The position numbers were made by a program, and so were the translations under genes. Below the pieces are notes generated by a model. It made no database searches and was not told the DNA's origin. It saw nothing but the letters and a program-made list of their open reading frames with translations. From DUOH01 sp036562625 (lineage in GTDB: Bacteria; Bacillota; UBA4882; UBA10575), in NCBI GenBank assembly GCA_036562625.1, contig DATCJV010000207.1:1-30966 (forward strand): 30,966 nt of DNA, read 5' to 3'. The number at the start of each line of letters is the position of its first letter. The first letter of the stretch is position 1. Below are positions 6,121 through 12,665 of this stretch, piece after piece.

Positions 6121-8621
6121 TTCATCACCATCTTCCTTCTGTTTAAGAACTGAAGCAGGCCTGGTCTCCCGGCAGGAATAACAATTTCTCGCATAATCAC
6201 TGTAAATGACAACCCCAAGGCTGTACCCGCAATTACTTCATCCAAGTTAAGCTGGTGAAAACGATTGGCGGTCATAAAGAAGAAGAGCCCAAGGAATCCA
6301 CCGACAAACAGAAAATGTGCGCTATTTACATAAGGAACCTGTGCTCCGGAAAACAGGAACGTCAACCAAGACCAGAGACTGCCTAAGACTAAACTATACA
6401 ACCACGGAAGTAGTCTCCGCCACGAATTCTCCCTTAGCCCAAACTTGGCCCATATATTATGGGACACCTGGGCTTCTTTTCGGCATCCCGCAGGATATGG
6501 CGCCACCAAATCAAGATAATGTAAGACTGCCATCACCGGCGTTTGATCCAGTAAGAAGAAGAGTACCCCAAGAATGATTACGGTAATAGCGGCAATTACC
6601 CCCTTTACCTCCTGTAGAAGTTGGGTTAATTCATTACGCACGTCCGATTCAACCTCCGCTGCAGGTAAGGCATGGAGATCAACCTGATCGGAGCCGAAAA
6701 ACTCCCGCACGGTTTGGAGAGGCCCTTCTCGGCGGTAACCGGAATTCACAAATAAACGAATTTTACTCCTGGAACGGGTTTCTCCCCCTAAATAATTGTC
6801 CAGCCAGGATATGGCGCGTCCAATCTCTTCATCCCGCAGTTTCGGCAAGGAAGACTTGACGGTCTTCAATTCATCCACAATTCCAGCTGTATTAATGGAT
6901 TTTAATTTTTCAAGACCAGTAATAAACATGGCATATTCCTTCTCCAAACCGTCCAGATCCAGTTCTTCCATTCTAGCCAGACTTTCAGCGGTCAAGCCCG
7001 ATAATTCGGCTAAAACATTTCCTGATGCGCTTTTTCCGGTCAAGGCCTTCTGTACCGTGTCTACTTGCGCAGCCAATTCCATGGCTCTGGCTTTCCAGGA
7101 CAACAACGTTTGCACCAATGGGTTAAAGTCGTTGATAAAATCGTCAAGGCCTCTTGCCCACTCCCTCAGCTTCTCCGTTAGGCGGCCTAATTCATCATCG
7201 AACAACTGCGCTTTGCGGGCCAAGTCTCCCTGTAAAGGCGGGATTAAGCCCAGACGTGTCAGAACCTGTACCCCTTCCAAGCCGGCAACGGCGTCATTCA
7301 GCCTGTTTTCAAAATAACTCAGCCTGGCCAAAGTATCGGCCATCGTCTGCAGTTGGCCGCCTATTCCCTCTAAGAGATGGGAAAACTCCGCCACCTCCCC
7401 GGCGCCGGACAGCCCGGAACCGGAAAGTAACCGATCGGCGTCCCGCAAAGCGGCCTGGAGGGTCTTTGCGGCTGTAAAAACCCCGTCTCCCTCCATGGAT
7501 ATGTCCTCTAAGCCGTGCAAACGTTGTAAAAGCTCGATCGAGTCCGTTAGGGCCCTGTCTAACTTGTCTTTGGGACTATTCACTTCTACAGTGGCAACCT
7601 TCCTGCCCACTTTATTCTTTTCTTCCACCAGAAATGCCGTAGATTCACTGATTTGACTGGCGTCCCCCTGAATGATCAAGCCTTGTTTCTTCCCATTTCC
7701 GCCCTGATCGGAGGTGACCTTGACTATGACATCTTCACCCCCAAGGGTACTGCCTTCTTGCAAGGCCCTGTTGCTTTCTTTTCCCTCCAATACCAAGAGA
7801 TCGCCTACCAATAACCTACTCCCTGCAGCCGGAGTAATCTCTACTTGCCCGGCATAAGAGAGTAAAAACCTCTTTATCTCAGAAATTGTTAACAATAACG
7901 CCTGTTCATCGCTGGCGCTTTCCCCTGCGGTCACATCTCTGATATAGGAAATACCATCTTTACCCGCTAATAATTGTGCTAAGGTCCGGCCGGCCTCCAC
8001 GGAGTTTTCCACTTCAAATCCAGAGGGAAAAGTCACCTCCAAAATTTGATATTGATCAATAATCCGCCTCAAATCTTTCTGCACTCTTTCTCGATCTCTA
8101 GTGCTTTCCAAGAGAACGGCTATTTTCCCTCCATCTTTGAAGGCAAACTTCACTCCGGGAATGGCTTCCGCTTCCCGGATGAATAAATCTATTACTCTTC
8201 TGGGCATCCCGGACAGAGTTAAACGAGGCTCTGTCATGATGGTAAAGCCAGCGTTCCCCGTAATATCTTGAAAATAAAGATCAAGATCGGAATATACCTC
8301 TTTGGTACGATAGCGCGTATGCAGTCCCACAAAGACGGCGGTTTTCCCGGCGACACTGACTCCCTTCTTCACAATGGAACCAGGAAGTTTCTCCTTTATT
8401 ACCTTTTTAATCTGCGAAACAGCCACATCTTGCAGGTCAGTCCGTACTTGAAATAACAGGTCATACTCGCCGACTTCGCCCATTAGACCGGCGACAGCTT
8501 GGGAAAAGTAATTATCAGCCACTTCACTTACACCGGCGGCAAATAAAGAAGCCAAGATAACACTCAGCAAAAACCAGATTAACAGGTCTTTCAGAAACGT
8601 ATCTCGGCTTATACTTAACAT
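6117..8621 (-). CDS. Large membrane protein, putative ABC partner, function unknown
   Basis: I do not recognise this 834-residue protein. It has one N-terminal hydrophobic helix (about 12-30), then some 640 mostly hydrophilic residues, then four helices near 673-693, 736-758, 768-785 and 796-812. The large region is probably outside the inner membrane. Residues 350-610 are rich in Leu, Glu and Asp with few prolines and look long-helical, possibly coiled coil. One helix, a large external domain and then several helices resembles MacB/FtsX- or YhgE/Pip-like proteins in topology, but I see no sequence motif of those families. It is followed with a 4-bp overlap by an ABC ATPase and then by lpxC. 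ATG 8621 has AAGGGGG eight bases upstream. The coding sequence is intact. Confidence 0.75.
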   Translation of the reverse strand: MLSISRDTFLKDLLIWFLLSVILASLFAAGVSEVADNYFSQAVAGLMGEVGEYDLLFQVRTDLQDVAVSQIKKVIKEKLPGSIVKKGVSVAGKTAVFVGLHTRYRTKEVYSDLDLYFQDITGNAGFTIMTEPRLTLSGMPRRVIDLFIREAEAIPGVKFAFKDGGKIAVLLESTRDRERVQKDLRRIIDQYQILEVTFPSGFEVENSVEAGRTLAQLLAGKDGISYIRDVTAGESASDEQALLLTISEIKRFLLSYAGQVEITPAAGSRLLVGDLLVLEGKESNRALQEGSTLGGEDVIVKVTSDQGGNGKKQGLIIQGDASQISESTAFLVEEKNKVGRKVATVEVNSPKDKLDRALTDSIELLQRLHGLEDISMEGDGVFTAAKTLQAALRDADRLLSGSGLSGAGEVAEFSHLLEGIGGQLQTMADTLARLSYFENRLNDAVAGLEGVQVLTRLGLIPPLQGDLARKAQLFDDELGRLTEKLREWARGLDDFINDFNPLVQTLLSWKARAMELAAQVDTVQKALTGKSASGNVLAELSGLTAESLARMEELDLDGLEKEYAMFITGLEKLKSINTAGIVDELKTVKSSLPKLRDEEIGRAISWLDNYLGGETRSRSKIRLFVNSGYRREGPLQTVREFFGSDQVDLHALPAAEVESDVRNELTQLLQEVKGVIAAITVIILGVLFFLLDQTPVMAVLHYLDLVAPYPAGCRKEAQVSHNIWAKFGLRENSWRRLLPWLYSLVLGSLWSWLTFLFSGAQVPYVNSAHFLFVGGFLGLFFFMTANRFHQLNLDEVIAGTALGLSFTVIMREIVIPAGRPGLLQFLNRRKMVMK

Positions 8622-8643
8622 AACATCTTCCCCCTTGGGTACG

Positions 8644-8652
8644 ATTATAACA
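8644..8652 (-). promoter_or_regulatory. Extended -10 promoter of the ABC pair
   Basis: The minus strand reads TGTTATAAT, a perfect TATAAT with the extended TG motif. No good -35 is seen, which extended -10 promoters can tolerate. Transcription would start near 8637, only about 16 bases before the ATG at 8621, leaving just room for the AAGGGGG ribosome binding site. Confidence 0.5.
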
Positions 8653-9017
8653 TACTCATCTACCTCCTGGAAAAGGAAATATCTGCTTTAGCTTGGATAA
8701 TGCTAAACAAACATTAAAAAGCACGTCTTCAACTATGGTATATAGACAGAATCACTACTCAGTAAATTGATCCAATTGTTCGAGAGAGGCTTGGATCACT
8801 TCCAGAATAAACTTATTCGCCTTTTTCTATAAAGGTGTTTCTATCTCTTCCAAAATCAGTATTTTATCCTGACTAAAAAAGCAGTAACTTCACAGATGAA
8901 TTTTATTCCAAGGTTAGACAGTTCATTTTTTTAGATCCGGGAATGATCAAGCAGATCTGTCACTAACCCCACTGCTTACTGGTTAAGCTAACAGTGGCAA
9001 AAGAAAGGAGAATGGTA
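8653..9017. other. Divergent intergenic region with several inverted repeats
   Basis: This AT-rich gap separates the ABC pair (minus) from the DsrE2-like gene (plus). It contains a perfect 8-bp inverted repeat (8768-8798, listed separately), a 6-2-6 inverted repeat GAATAA-AC-TTATTC at 8805-8818, and a small CCTTT/AAAGG hairpin just after it. I find no convincing plus-strand promoter and no gene in it. Confidence 0.5.
8768..8798. repeat. Perfect inverted repeat TGATCCAA / TTGGATCA
   Basis: The arms at 8768-8775 and 8791-8798 are perfectly complementary, with 15 bases between them; the arm centres are 23 bp apart, close to two helical turns. It could be a binding site for a dimeric regulator of the divergent genes or an RNA hairpin. 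There is no T-run, so it is not a terminator. Confidence 0.5.
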
Positions 9018-9020
9018 TTG

Positions 9021-9506
9021 ATGGAAACTGGTGAAAAAAAAGGGGTAAGCATCATTCTCTTCAGCGGAGATCTGGACAAGGCCATGGCAGCTTTCACCAT
9101 TGCTTGCGCTGCGGCCGGAAACGGCTATCCAGTCCACATCTTTTTTACCTTTTGGGGTATTTCACTTCTCCGCAAAGAAAGAGGTAAAGGGAGAGGGGTT
9201 CTAGAAAAAATGTTCAAACTGTTTCTCCCGGTAGGTCCGGAAAAAACCGGTCTTTCCAAGTTGAACTTCTGCGGATTGGGCGGGGCATTGATGCGGCTTT
9301 TAATCCGGAAGCGCGGAACCCAGTCCCTTCAGGACTTGATCAAAATGGCAATGGAACGCAAGATTAACTTCATCGCCTGCCAAGCTTCCATGAAGATCCT
9401 GGGTCTCCGCAATGAAGAATTAATTCCTTACGACTTATTAACACCGGGAGATGCTGAGACTTTTCTGCAAAAAGCCGCAGCCTCCCGGATTCAACTGTTT
9501 ATCTAA
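9021..9506 (+). CDS. DsrE2-like DsrE/DsrF-family protein
   Basis: The 161-residue protein belongs to the DsrE/DsrF/TusD fold group, most like DsrE2 proteins: FSGDLDKAMAAFTIACAAAG near the N-terminus, VHIFFTFWGI, and FIACQASMKILGLRNEELI with a conserved cysteine (Cys120). Another cysteine, Cys84, lies in LNFCGLGGAL. Relatives relay sulfur as persulfides or have unknown redox roles; no partner gene such as tusA or a rhodanese lies nearby. The frame is open from GTG 8994, but AAAGGAG at 9004-9010 points to ATG 9021 (10 bases away) or TTG 9018 (7 bases). Its last 8 bp overlap the end of speE on the other strand. Family is fairly sure, function is not. Confidence 0.85.
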   Translation: METGEKKGVSIILFSGDLDKAMAAFTIACAAAGNGYPVHIFFTFWGISLLRKERGKGRGVLEKMFKLFLPVGPEKTGLSKLNFCGLGGALMRLLIRKRGTQSLQDLIKMAMERKINFIACQASMKILGLRNEELIPYDLLTPGDAETFLQKAAASRIQLFI

Positions 9507-10326
9507 GCAATTCTTGAACAAAAGGGGGAAGAAGAAAAGCGGCTTTATGAATCTCCGGCGTGTAGTACCTGGTCTCCAAGGGCAGGAATTTCTCTGCCGG
9601 AACCGCGGTGGGATCCGGACCTTTAGATCCTAAGGTATAACTCCAAAGGCCTGTGGGGTAAGTTGGTACTATTCCCAAATACATTCTGGTGATGGGAAAT
9701 ACTCCCCGCAAATTCCCCCAGACCCTTCTGATCAGTTCCTGATTCACAACAGGAGATTCGGTTTGCGCCACCATAATACCGTCCACGCGTAGAGCTTTGG
9801 AGACATCTTTATAGAATTCATGGGCGAAAAGTCCCACCGCCGGCCCGATCGGGTCTGTGGAATCTACTATGATCACATCAAATTCATTGGGGTGTTCTCT
9901 AACATACACTATTCCATCGGTGATCTTAATCTCTACCCGCGGATCGGAGAGCCCTGCGGATATGGTTGGTAAATAACGACGACTGGCGTTGACCACTCCT
10001 TCATCAATCTCCGCCAAAACCACCCGCTTAACCGTAGGGTGTTTCAGGATCTCGCGCACACTCCCTCCGTCACCTCCACCGATCACCAGAACCTGCTCGG
10101 GATGGGGATGAGTATTCATCGCCACATGCGTGATCATTTCATGATAAAAGAACTCATCCGCCTCTGTGGTCATGATTATTCCATCCAACGCGAGCAGGCG
10201 CCCATATTGATATGTATCTACGATCGCCAGATCCTGGTATTTAGTTTTTTCACGAAAAACCACATTCTTGACCAAACATGAGATGGCAAGCTCATCAGTT
10301 TGCTTTTCCGTGAACCACAATTCCAT
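9499..10326 (-). CDS. speE: SpeE, spermidine synthase
   Basis: SpeE transfers the aminopropyl group of decarboxylated S-adenosylmethionine to putrescine. The 275-residue protein starts MELWFTEKQTDELAISC, like many Bacillota SpeE proteins, and has the nucleotide loop VLVIGGGDGGSVREI, the acidic ADEFFYHEMITHVA segment and the catalytic-site motif IIVDSTDPIGPA (Asp155 and Asp158). Full length. GAGGTGATC precedes the ATG by about six bases. No speD or speA/B lies beside it. The gene converges on the DsrE2-like gene with an 8-bp overlap and no terminator hairpin visible between them. Confidence 0.95.
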   Translation of the reverse strand: MELWFTEKQTDELAISCLVKNVVFREKTKYQDLAIVDTYQYGRLLALDGIIMTTEADEFFYHEMITHVAMNTHPHPEQVLVIGGGDGGSVREILKHPTVKRVVLAEIDEGVVNASRRYLPTISAGLSDPRVEIKITDGIVYVREHPNEFDVIIVDSTDPIGPAVGLFAHEFYKDVSKALRVDGIMVAQTESPVVNQELIRRVWGNLRGVFPITRMYLGIVPTYPTGLWSYTLGSKGPDPTAVPAEKFLPLETRYYTPEIHKAAFLLPPFVQELLR

Positions 10327-10355
10327 TCCAGATCACCTCTACATTTATTCTGCCG

Positions 10356-10372
10356 CGTGTACGAAGTACACG
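10356..10372. repeat. Palindrome CGTGTAC-GAA-GTACACG upstream of speE
   Basis: Perfect 7-bp arms are separated by three bases, 30 bp upstream of the speE start codon. It lies in the probable speE leader or promoter region and could be an operator or a small hairpin. It is not followed by a T-run on either strand. Confidence 0.5.
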
Positions 10373-10553
10373 AAATACGCGCGCTATCTTCCAAAACCGC
10401 AAAAAAGAAACAGCTTACGAATTGACGACACAGTCAGTATTACTTCCCCCCCTTTTCTCCATGAAATGCCCAATTAGATCAGTTGCTTCCAGAAGATTCG
10501 GATTTAACGACCCGTTTAGACCAAAGGCTTATCCCAAAATATTATCAAAACTC
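10373..10553. other. Central part of the speE / PLP-enzyme divergent gap, nothing recognised
   Basis: The whole gap between the two divergent genes is 363 bp. Apart from the palindrome near speE and the promoter at 10554-10582, this stretch shows no gene, clear hairpin or repeat. It contains a purine-poor run of seven C near 10447. Confidence 0.4.
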
Positions 10554-10582
10554 TTGACCGAAGTAAAGGTGTGCGGTAAGAT
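10554..10582 (+). promoter_or_regulatory. Sigma-A-type promoter of the alpha-oxoamine synthase gene
   Basis: TTGACC (10554-10559) and TAAGAT (10577-10582) are 17 bases apart. Transcription would begin near 10589, leaving a leader of about 100 bases before the AGGAGGAG ribosome binding site at 10676-10683. The leader is T-rich and shows no obvious riboswitch. Confidence 0.6.
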
Positions 10583-10689
10583 TAATTAGATAAACATCAT
10601 GTTTTTTCTTGGATTCTCTGTCATTTTTTCTATGATGCTGTACCTATCATTCTTTACACGCGCAGAATTTACCTAAGGAGGAGATTACC

Positions 10690-11943
10690 ATAGAGATTAA
10701 AGGCAAAGACCTCAGCCATTTTCTGGAATTTCCCGACAGGGATATCCTGGCTAAAACCTATGCTTTTCACGAATTTACAGATGAATTGGTAAATCAGCAA
10801 TTCCACCATTGGGGCCGAATCTTGACCAGTCCGTCAGAGCGTAGAGTAACCATCCTGGACCGGTACACCAACACTGAACGGGAAATGGTGATGATGGCTT
10901 CCAACAATTACCTGGGGTTAACTACCCATCCCCGGGTGAAAGAAGCAGCCATCAAGGCTGTGGAAAAATACGGTGGTGGTGCCGGTAGTGTGCCATTACT
11001 GGGCGGGCGTATGGATCTGCACCGGGAATTAGAATTAAAACTGGCAGAGATGAAAGGTTGCGAGGACGCGATCATCTTTTCTTCCGGATACTCGTCGAAT
11101 GTCGGCTGTGTCTCCGCCTTAGTACGCCAAAACGACGTAGCCATTAATGATCGCCTGAACCACGCCAGCATCATTGATGGCTGCCGTCTCTCCGGAGGAA
11201 CTCTGCGTACCTTTAAGCATAATGATCTGAACAGTCTGGAGAAGGTTCTCCAAGCCACAGATAAAGAATTTAACGGTAAATTAATCATTGTTGATGGAGT
11301 CTTCAGTATGGATGGAGACATCTGCCGCCTTCCGGAAATCAAAAAACTGGCTGACCAATACGGCGCGAAGATTATGATAGACGAAGCCCATGCCACGGGG
11401 GTGATTGGCCAGACCGGTCGCGGTACACCCGAACACTTTCAGATGGAGGGCCAGATCGACATCGTAGCCGGAACTTTAAGCAAAGCTCTGGCCGTAGTCG
11501 GAGGCTTTGTCGCCTCTTCCAAAGAAGTAGTGAACTACCTTAGATTCTATGCCCGGTCTCATATGTTCTCCACCGCTTTACCCCCGGCTGCAGTCGGCGC
11601 CTTGATCGCCGGCATTGAAGTGATCCAGACCGAACCGGAACTCCGGAAGAAACTCTGGTATAATATAAACTACATGATCAGCAATCTGAAGAAGATGGGG
11701 TTTGATCTTGGGAATGCCGAGACTGCGATCATCCCGATTATTGTAGGGGACAATGACAAATTAATGTTAATGAGCAGAGAAATTCACCAAGCCGGTATTT
11801 TCTTGAATCCAGTTTATTATCCGGCGGTCCCCAAAAAATTATCCAGATTGCGCCTCTCCTTGATGGCTACCCATACCCAGGAAGACCTTGATGATACCCT
11901 TGAAGTAATTGAGCGGGTGGGTAAAAAATATGGTTTAATCTGA
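10690..11943 (+). CDS. Alpha-oxoamine synthase-family PLP enzyme (BioF/KBL/SPT-like)
   Basis: This fold-type I PLP enzyme belongs to the family that condenses an amino acid with an acyl-CoA with loss of CO2 (8-amino-7-oxononanoate synthase, KBL, serine palmitoyltransferase). Visible motifs are SNNYLGLTTHP, the PLP-stacking histidine in NDRLNHASIID (His158), DEAHATGVIG with the PLP-binding Asp, and GTLSKALAVVGG with the Schiff-base lysine (Lys265). The frame holds no ATG, GTG or TTG between the upstream stop at 10633 and TTG 10786. However, 32 codons before that TTG are in frame, read DLSHFLEFPDRDILAKTYAF like family N-termini, and begin with ATA eight bases after AGGAGG. I therefore place the start at ATA 10690 (417 residues). 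The substrate cannot be told. Confidence 0.85.
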   Translation: MEIKGKDLSHFLEFPDRDILAKTYAFHEFTDELVNQQFHHWGRILTSPSERRVTILDRYTNTEREMVMMASNNYLGLTTHPRVKEAAIKAVEKYGGGAGSVPLLGGRMDLHRELELKLAEMKGCEDAIIFSSGYSSNVGCVSALVRQNDVAINDRLNHASIIDGCRLSGGTLRTFKHNDLNSLEKVLQATDKEFNGKLIIVDGVFSMDGDICRLPEIKKLADQYGAKIMIDEAHATGVIGQTGRGTPEHFQMEGQIDIVAGTLSKALAVVGGFVASSKEVVNYLRFYARSHMFSTALPPAAVGALIAGIEVIQTEPELRKKLWYNINYMISNLKKMGFDLGNAETAIIPIIVGDNDKLMLMSREIHQAGIFLNPVYYPAVPKKLSRLRLSLMATHTQEDLDDTLEVIERVGKKYGLI

Positions 11944-12024
11944 TTGCTTTTGGGAATTGGCCACTGTGTACAGGCTGTACGAAAAGAGATGGACTGTTAA
12001 ACCCAGAAGAGTAACCAAAATTCC

Positions 12025-12055
12025 AAAAAAGGGCTGTCCCTACCGACAGCCCTTT
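12025..12055. terminator. Bidirectional terminator between PLP enzyme and SASP genes
   Basis: GGGCTGTC (12031-12038) and GACAGCCC (12045-12052) form a stem with a 6-base loop, extended by AAA/TTT pairs. On the minus strand it is followed by six T, ideal for ending the SASP transcript; on the plus strand it is followed by TTTCACTTT, weaker but adequate. It lies between the two convergent genes. Confidence 0.85.
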
Positions 12056-12078
12056 CACTTTCCTTCACAGGTTTGACA

Positions 12079-12408
12079 TTAATAGTACTGGTTTAGATTG
12101 TTTAAACTAAGATTTTGGTTGGTATTATTGCCCTGGCTTTGCGCTTGCTGTTGTAAACCGGCCCGGAAACCGGCTTGTACATTCTGAACTGCTTGTTGTG
12201 ACAAGGTCTGCTCAGCAGCTTCTATCATCCTCTTGACCATATGTCCCCCAACAGCACCGCAATCCCGGGCTGTCATGTAACCCCAGTAGTCCCCCTGGAT
12301 TGGCGAAGTATCGATATTCAGCTCTTTGGAAATCTCATACTTCATCTGATCCAGCGCCTTCTTCGCCTGGGCGTATACAAGGCTATTACTTTTTTGGCCA
12401 GCCGCCAT
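12079..12408 (-). CDS. Alpha/beta-type small acid-soluble spore protein (SASP)
   Basis: SASPs coat and protect DNA in the dormant spore and are cut by the protease GPR at germination. The 109-residue product has both conserved blocks: QMKYEISKELNI (22-32), which contains the likely GPR site around residues 24-27, and YMTARDCGAVGGHMVKRMIE (44-63), which binds DNA. Unlike the usual NG in the second block it has Cys50-Gly. It also carries a Gln/Asn-rich tail from about residue 70, making it longer than the usual 60-75 residues. The frame is open to 12435, but AAAGGAGG lies nine bases before ATG 12408, so that start is taken. I could not identify a clear sigma-G promoter. The gene ends at a strong terminator. 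Confidence 0.92.
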   Translation of the reverse strand: MAAGQKSNSLVYAQAKKALDQMKYEISKELNIDTSPIQGDYWGYMTARDCGAVGGHMVKRMIEAAEQTLSQQAVQNVQAGFRAGLQQQAQSQGNNTNQNLSLNNLNQYY

Positions 12409-12545
12409 CTGTTTAACCCTCCTTTCATCGCTCATGCCCTGCTCCGCACGAGCGTTGGTCTAGTTCTACTTTTCCCAGCTAAAGAAGGTAATAAACAAAG
12501 AATCCATGGAAAATTCGGTTTAAGCTACCGGTAGTGCCAAAGTGA

Positions 12546-12581
12546 AAAGCGCCCCAAATTTGCTCCGGTCCGGGGCGCTTT
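12546..12581. repeat. Strong hairpin between SASP and cysteine desulfurase genes
   Basis: AAAGCGCCCC (12546-12555) and GGGGCGCTTT (12572-12581) form a perfect 10-bp GC-rich stem with a 16-base loop. On the minus strand TTTTCACTTT follows. It sits in the 257-bp gap between two divergent genes, about 85 bp before the plus-strand gene and 138 bp from the SASP start. It may insulate the two promoters, act as a leader element, or end an unseen antisense RNA. Confidence 0.6.
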
Positions 12582-12665
12582 GGTTCTCTAGTGATTAAGA
12601 ATCTGAACTTCACCGCTGATGACTCAATAACATAAGATAAAGAAAAAGTCTGCGGAGGGGTAAGC

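Noticed and set aside
6796..7317. Plus-strand open frame of 173 codons opposite the large membrane protein
   Set aside because: Low-complexity Ser-rich product antisense to a longer, well-started gene; typical shadow frame.
8645..8665. Tiny ORF ATG AGT ATG TTA TAA behind AGGAGG upstream of the 834-residue protein
   Set aside because: It overlaps the extended -10 promoter, so it would lie outside the transcript; probably coincidental.
10908..11396. Minus-strand open frame of 162 codons
   Set aside because: It is the mirror of the PLP enzyme coding sequence, Ser/Arg-rich and without a start signal.
12440..12535. Possible sigma-G promoter (GAATT ... TTTATTA) for the SASP gene
   Set aside because: The -10 fits only partly and the spacing is off; too weak to annotate although a sigma-G promoter is expected.
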